52,072 nt of DNA from Clostridiales bacterium. GTDB taxonomy: Bacteria; Bacillota; Clostridia; Oscillospirales; Oscillospiraceae. The position numbers and the translations under genes are program-made. Every line of letters starts with the position of its first letter. Position 1 is the stretch's first letter. The notes under the pieces were generated by a model. The model made no database searches, had not been told where the DNA came from, and worked only from the letters and a program-made list of their open reading frames with translations. Below are positions 48,555 to 52,072 of the stretch, piece by piece. The stretch covers positions 1-52,072 of the forward strand of contig CABIXV010000010.1 of NCBI GenBank assembly GCA_902362775.1, written 5' to 3'.

Positions 48555-50855
48555 ATGGATGTAAAACAATTTCATCGCCGGGTCCTGTGCATCGCCTTGC
48601 TCCTTTCCCTGTGTCTTACCGCCATGGGGGCCACACTGTACGACCTCCAGATCAATCAGGGTGAGGCGCTGTATGAGCGATCTCAGAACAAAATCGCAGA
48701 AACCCAGATAGTCGAAGCAGACCGGGGAGACATTCTGGACCGAAATGGCCGTGTGTTGGTGTCTAATCGGGTGGTCTACCAGGTGACGCTGGACCTGGAT
48801 CACATGGGAAAGGAGCCAGAGGAGCGCAACGCGACCCTTCTGTCCCTCGTCCACGCGGCTCGGGCCTCCGGGGTAGAATGGAGCGACACCCTGCCCATCT
48901 CCGCCGATGAGCCCTTTGTGTTCACTGAACAGTCCCCCTACTTTACCCTCTCACAAAATGAGGACGGGACCCCTTCTAAGACCTTGACCCGCCTGGGCCA
49001 GTTGGCTGTCAAAATGAAATGGATCACCGACCCCACCAAAGAGCCCGAGCCAGTAGAAACAGCCCCTGTACAGCAGGAGGAGCCTGGGCTTTGGGACAGG
49101 ATCACCGGATTTTTTACTGGAGAGACGCCCCAGAAAGAGGTCCAGACACCAGTGCAGGAGAAGGATAGCTCACTTCCTACCGCCCGGCAGCTGCTTGGTA
49201 AAATGTGCGCCAGCTTTGAAATCGCAGGCGAGGGCGCTGTGGACAAGAAGTCTGCGGAGGCATCCGGGCAGGCGGTGCCCGACCTGAATATCGGAGACAT
49301 GGACCCGGCAGATGCCCGGGCCATCGCCGGACTGCTGTATGAGCTGTACTTGCGTTCCCGTGAGGTCACCTGGACTCCCTATGTCTTTGCCGAGGGCGTG
49401 GATATCGATTTCATTTCCCGTGTCAAAGAGCTCTCTCTGCCTGGAGTGGTCATCGAGCCCACTACCGTCCGTCAGTACCACACCCAGTACGCCGCCCACA
49501 TCTTAGGGCGGGTAGGACTGATGAACCGTTCAGAGGTGGAATACTATACCTCGCTGGACGAGGACGGGGACGGTAAGCCCGACTACGAGATGGACGATAC
49601 CGTAGGTAAGGAGGGGGTGGAAAAGGCCTTCGAGTCCTTCCTGCGGGGTACCCCAGGGATCCGGGCCGTGGATCGGAACACCAGCGGAAAGATCTTGTCA
49701 GAGAGTTGGATCACCGAGCCAAAGCCAGGGGACAATATTGTGCTCACCATCGATATTGACCTGCAGAAAAAGGTGGAGGACACTCTGGCCTCCTCCCTGC
49801 CCAATCTGGTCAGTGAGGAGGTGGAGGGCGCGGCCTGCGTGGTGCTGGATGTAAACAGCTTTGATGTATTGGCTTCCGCCTCCTATCCTACCTTCGACCT
49901 GGCCAACTACTCCCGTGACTGGGAGAAAAATTCTACAGATCCCCTCACTCCCCTGGTCAACCGGGCACTTACAGGCACCTACGCCCCCGGCTCCACCTTT
50001 AAGATGGTCACCGCTATCGGAGCACTGGAGGAGGGCATTATCACTCCCGACTCCCAAATACGGGACCTGGGCCGCTACACCTACTACCCCGGCACTCCTC
50101 CCCAGTGCTGGTACTACCGCCAGTACGGCAAGTATCACGGGCTCATCAACGTCAGCGAGGCTATCGAGGTATCATGCAACTACTTTTTCTACGACGTGGG
50201 ACGGCGGCTTGGCATCGACCTGTTGGTAGACTACGCCACCCGCTTTGGCCTTGGCCAAAAGACGGGCATTGAGCTGGAGGAGTCCTCGGGCGTCATGGCT
50301 GGCCCCGAATATACTGAGAGCATGGGCGGGACCTGGTACGAGGGCTCGGTCCTATCTGTGGCCATCGGCCAGGAGAGCAGCCAATTTACCCCTATCCAGC
50401 TTGCCAGCTATATCTCCACACTGGTCAATGGAGGCACCCGAAAGTCCACCCACCTGCTGAAGGAAATCAAATCCAGCGATTACTCCCAAATCGTGGAAAC
50501 CTATGAGCCGGAGGTCCTCAGCACCATTGAGATACAGGACAAAAATCTAGAGGCTGTCAAGGCCGGAATGCTGGCCCTGACCACTGACGGCTCGGTACGC
50601 CGCTACTTTCAGGACCTGCCTGTCCAGGTGGGCGCCAAAACTGGCTCCGCCCAGGTCAGCGCCCAGACGGAGTCCAATGCCGTTTTCGTCTGCTTCGCCC
50701 CCTATGATGACCCGGAGATCGCCTTGGCCATGGTGGTGGAACACGGCGGAAGCGGCTCAGAACTGGGCGCCATGGCAGCCGATATTCTCTCCTATTACTT
50801 CTCAACCAAGGGCAGCATGGATGAGATCCCCATGGAAAATACTTTGATCCGGTAG
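48555..50855 (+). CDS. mrdA: class B penicillin-binding protein (PBP2/MrdA type)
   Basis: A 766-residue transpeptidase. It has an N-terminal membrane anchor (VLCIALLLSLCLTAMGATLYDLQI), a PBP dimerisation domain starting EADRGDILDRNGRVLVSN, an acidic insertion rich in Pro/Glu (about 155-215), and the transpeptidase domain with SxxK in YAPGSTFKMVTAIG, SxN in VSCNYFF and KTG in GAKTGSAQVS. It crosslinks peptidoglycan during cell elongation with MreC/MreD encoded just upstream. ATG at 48555 behind GGATGGAGG. The last 18 residues form a tail after the KTG domain. It is a beta-lactam target. Confidence 0.95.
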   Translation: MDVKQFHRRVLCIALLLSLCLTAMGATLYDLQINQGEALYERSQNKIAETQIVEADRGDILDRNGRVLVSNRVVYQVTLDLDHMGKEPEERNATLLSLVHAARASGVEWSDTLPISADEPFVFTEQSPYFTLSQNEDGTPSKTLTRLGQLAVKMKWITDPTKEPEPVETAPVQQEEPGLWDRITGFFTGETPQKEVQTPVQEKDSSLPTARQLLGKMCASFEIAGEGAVDKKSAEASGQAVPDLNIGDMDPADARAIAGLLYELYLRSREVTWTPYVFAEGVDIDFISRVKELSLPGVVIEPTTVRQYHTQYAAHILGRVGLMNRSEVEYYTSLDEDGDGKPDYEMDDTVGKEGVEKAFESFLRGTPGIRAVDRNTSGKILSESWITEPKPGDNIVLTIDIDLQKKVEDTLASSLPNLVSEEVEGAACVVLDVNSFDVLASASYPTFDLANYSRDWEKNSTDPLTPLVNRALTGTYAPGSTFKMVTAIGALEEGIITPDSQIRDLGRYTYYPGTPPQCWYYRQYGKYHGLINVSEAIEVSCNYFFYDVGRRLGIDLLVDYATRFGLGQKTGIELEESSGVMAGPEYTESMGGTWYEGSVLSVAIGQESSQFTPIQLASYISTLVNGGTRKSTHLLKEIKSSDYSQIVETYEPEVLSTIEIQDKNLEAVKAGMLALTTDGSVRRYFQDLPVQVGAKTGSAQVSAQTESNAVFVCFAPYDDPEIALAMVVEHGGSGSELGAMAADILSYYFSTKGSMDEIPMENTLIR

Positions 50856-50965
50856 TTTCCGGTCCTTTTTTGCCTCTGTCTTGACGGGCGGAGAGAAAAG
50901 GGGTACACTTTGAGAGAACGACTATACTCGGGCCCGGCCCGTATGATTGTAAGGAGATGTTCCAA

Positions 50966-51775
50966 GTGTCTGAATGTACTCATGACTGCTCCAGCTGCAG
51001 CGCCGATTGCTCCTCCCGGGATATGCGTGTCCCTGCCAACGCCATGTCCAGTGTAAAGCGGGTTATCGCCGTTGTCAGCGGGAAAGGCGGCGTCGGCAAG
51101 AGCACCGTCACCGCCAGTCTGGCCGTCGCTATGGCCAGAAAGGGCCGTAAGGTAGCCATCTTAGATGCCGATATCACCGGCCCCTCTATCCCAACCGCTT
51201 TTGGCATCCATGAGAAGGCCACAGGAAGCGACGCCGGCATCGACCCCGCCGTCACGGCCGGCGGCATCAAGCTCATGTCCCTGAACCTGCTCACCGCAAA
51301 TGAAACGGACCCCGTGGTATGGCGTGGACCCGTCATTGCCGGCGTAGTCACACAGTTCTGGCAAGAAGTGGTCTGGGGCGATGTGGACTATATGTTCGTG
51401 GATATGCCCCCCGGCACTGGCGACGTGCCTCTAACTGTTTTCCAGTCCCTTCCCGTGGACGGTATTATTGTCGTCACTTCTCCTCAGGATCTGGTATCCA
51501 TGATCGTGACAAAGGCTGTAAATATGGCTAAGATGATGGATATTCCCGTCCTTGGGCTGGTAGAGAATTACAGCTATTTTCAGTGTCCTGATTGCGGCAA
51601 GAAGCACGCGATTTTCGGGGACAGCCATTTGGAAAAAGTGGCGATGGAACTGGAGATTCCTGTGCTGGCCCAGTTGCCTATTGATCCCAGCCTTGCCGCC
51701 GCCTTTGACACCGGAAAGATTGAACAGGTCGAACGGAATTATTTGGAAGACGTTGCGGCCCGCCTGGATGGCTAA
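50966..51775 (+). CDS. Mrp/NBP35-type iron-sulfur carrier ATPase
   Basis: A 269-residue ParA/MinD-fold ATPase of the Mrp/ApbC family. The deviant Walker A VVSGKGGVGKSTVTASLAV is followed by ILDADITGPSIPTAFG, FVDMPPGTGDVPLTVFQSLP and, near the C terminus, CPDCGKKHAIFG with the CxxC that bridges an Fe-S cluster in the dimer. A second Cys-rich stretch opens the protein (SECTHDCSSCSADC), unusual for plain Mrp and closer to NBP35-like members. The GTG at 50966 lies 9 bases after AAGGAG; the ATG at 50957 is too close to it. Confidence 0.9.
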   Translation: MSECTHDCSSCSADCSSRDMRVPANAMSSVKRVIAVVSGKGGVGKSTVTASLAVAMARKGRKVAILDADITGPSIPTAFGIHEKATGSDAGIDPAVTAGGIKLMSLNLLTANETDPVVWRGPVIAGVVTQFWQEVVWGDVDYMFVDMPPGTGDVPLTVFQSLPVDGIIVVTSPQDLVSMIVTKAVNMAKMMDIPVLGLVENYSYFQCPDCGKKHAIFGDSHLEKVAMELEIPVLAQLPIDPSLAAAFDTGKIEQVERNYLEDVAARLDG

Positions 51776-51809
51776 GGTCAAGTAAAATGTCATACAGAAT
51801 CCCTTTGTC

Positions 51810-51838
51810 CGCCGGTCCTATGGACCGGCGTTTTTTTC
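51810..51838 (+). terminator. terminator of the Mrp-type gene
   Basis: GCCGGTCC (51811-51818) and GGACCGGC (51822-51829) form an 8-bp stem with a 3-base loop followed by GTTTTTTT. Confidence 0.93.
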
Positions 51839-51852
51839 TGGTAGGCGCGCTA

Positions 51853-51982
51853 TGTCTACCAAATGTCTACCAAAAAAAGCGGGAAAGCGCTGGGAAACGT
51901 GGCTTTCCCGCTTTTCCATTTTCTGGGTGTCTACCAGATGTCTACCAAGGGCACTTTTTCTTTGGAAAAGCGCCCTTTTTTA
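51853..51982 (+). repeat. two repeat-pair plus hairpin units
   Basis: TGTCTACCA occurs at 51853 and 51864, and again at 51928 and 51939, each pair spaced by 11 bases (one helical turn). Each pair is followed directly by a hairpin: a 14-bp stem of AAAAGCGGGAAAGC (51875-51888) with GCTTTCCCGCTTTT (51902-51915), and AAGGGC...GCGCCCTT (51947-51977) with a T-run. No gene is recognised from 51776 to the window end. Confidence 0.7.
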
Positions 51983-52072
51983 TTTGCTCTTAGCGGGTTT
52001 TCCTCACCTTTTTTGCTGTGCAAGGGGCGTTATACAGGGCTGATGCCATAAAAAGTCCTCAAAGCCTCGAAA

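Noticed and set aside
51853..51947. Possible CRISPR-like repeats
   Set aside because: Units are 9 bases with 11-base spacing in two pairs, far too short for CRISPR, and separated by hairpins.

Overview
Organism and overall reading. The window looks like a chromosomal segment of a gut-type Clostridia/Oscillospiraceae bacterium (Lawsonibacter, Intestinimonas or Flavonifractor relatives). This is inferred from strong AGGAGG ribosome sites, an SLH-anchored surface protein, a mannose-family PTS, IS200 remnants, a DnaD/DnaI pair and CCA-encoding tRNA genes. No rRNA and no CRISPR array are visible.

Layout. (1) 0.6-5.9 kb: an IclR regulator followed by an RraA-like aldolase gene and a complete tripartite tricarboxylate transporter (tctC, tctB, tctA), probably uptake and retro-aldol cleavage of a carboxylic acid. 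(2) 6.0-7.0 kb: two complementary halves of an IS200-type transposase in opposite orientations. (3) 7.3-13.5 kb (minus): a very large secreted protein with signal peptide, class-I glutamine-amidotransferase/C26 domain, two M14 carboxypeptidase domains, a repeat domain and three SLH domains. An 8-bp tandem duplication splits it into two reading frames. (4) 14.3-15.7 kb (minus): a NagB-like protein with altered active-site residues and a TetR-type regulator. (5) 15.9-25.6 kb (plus): a 12-gene operon holding a self-sufficient mannose-family PTS (EIIA, EIIB, EIIC, EIID, HPr, EI). Between the EII genes and HPr/EI lie a membrane M28-like pseudo-peptidase, a four-subunit flavin/iron-sulfur amine or imino-acid dehydrogenase (Fer2, FAD/NAD + ferredoxin, BFD, DAO) and a HAD phosphatase. 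This is the strongest candidate for an undescribed system: import with phosphorylation of an amino-sugar or sugar-amino-acid conjugate, followed by oxidative cleavage of its C-N bond. (6) 25.8-26.5 kb (minus): D-lyxose isomerase.

(7) 26.5-33.3 kb: decayed mobile DNA accreted at the 3' end of an initiator tRNA gene. It holds a conjugative-element M23 peptidase pseudogene, an integrase fragment, a duplicated tRNA 3' end (att), a LysR/dihydroxy-acid-dehydratase pair as cargo, a second integrase pseudogene, then intact tRNA-fMet and tRNA-Leu(UAA). (8) 33.5-37.8 kb: a small acidic ORF, prfB, an AIM24-family protein, an orphan DmpG-like aldolase and a CBS-domain protein. (9) 37.6-39.8 kb (minus): DnaD-like and DnaI-like replication proteins and a small membrane protein. 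(10) 40.2-51.8 kb (plus): housekeeping genes zapA, a U32 family protein, a LuxE/LuxC pair, dut, a DUF2262 protein, maf, mreC, mreD, a class B penicillin-binding protein and an Mrp-type ATPase. The window ends in paired 11-bp-spaced repeats with hairpins.

All family assignments come from reading motifs and recalled family features; no database search was run.
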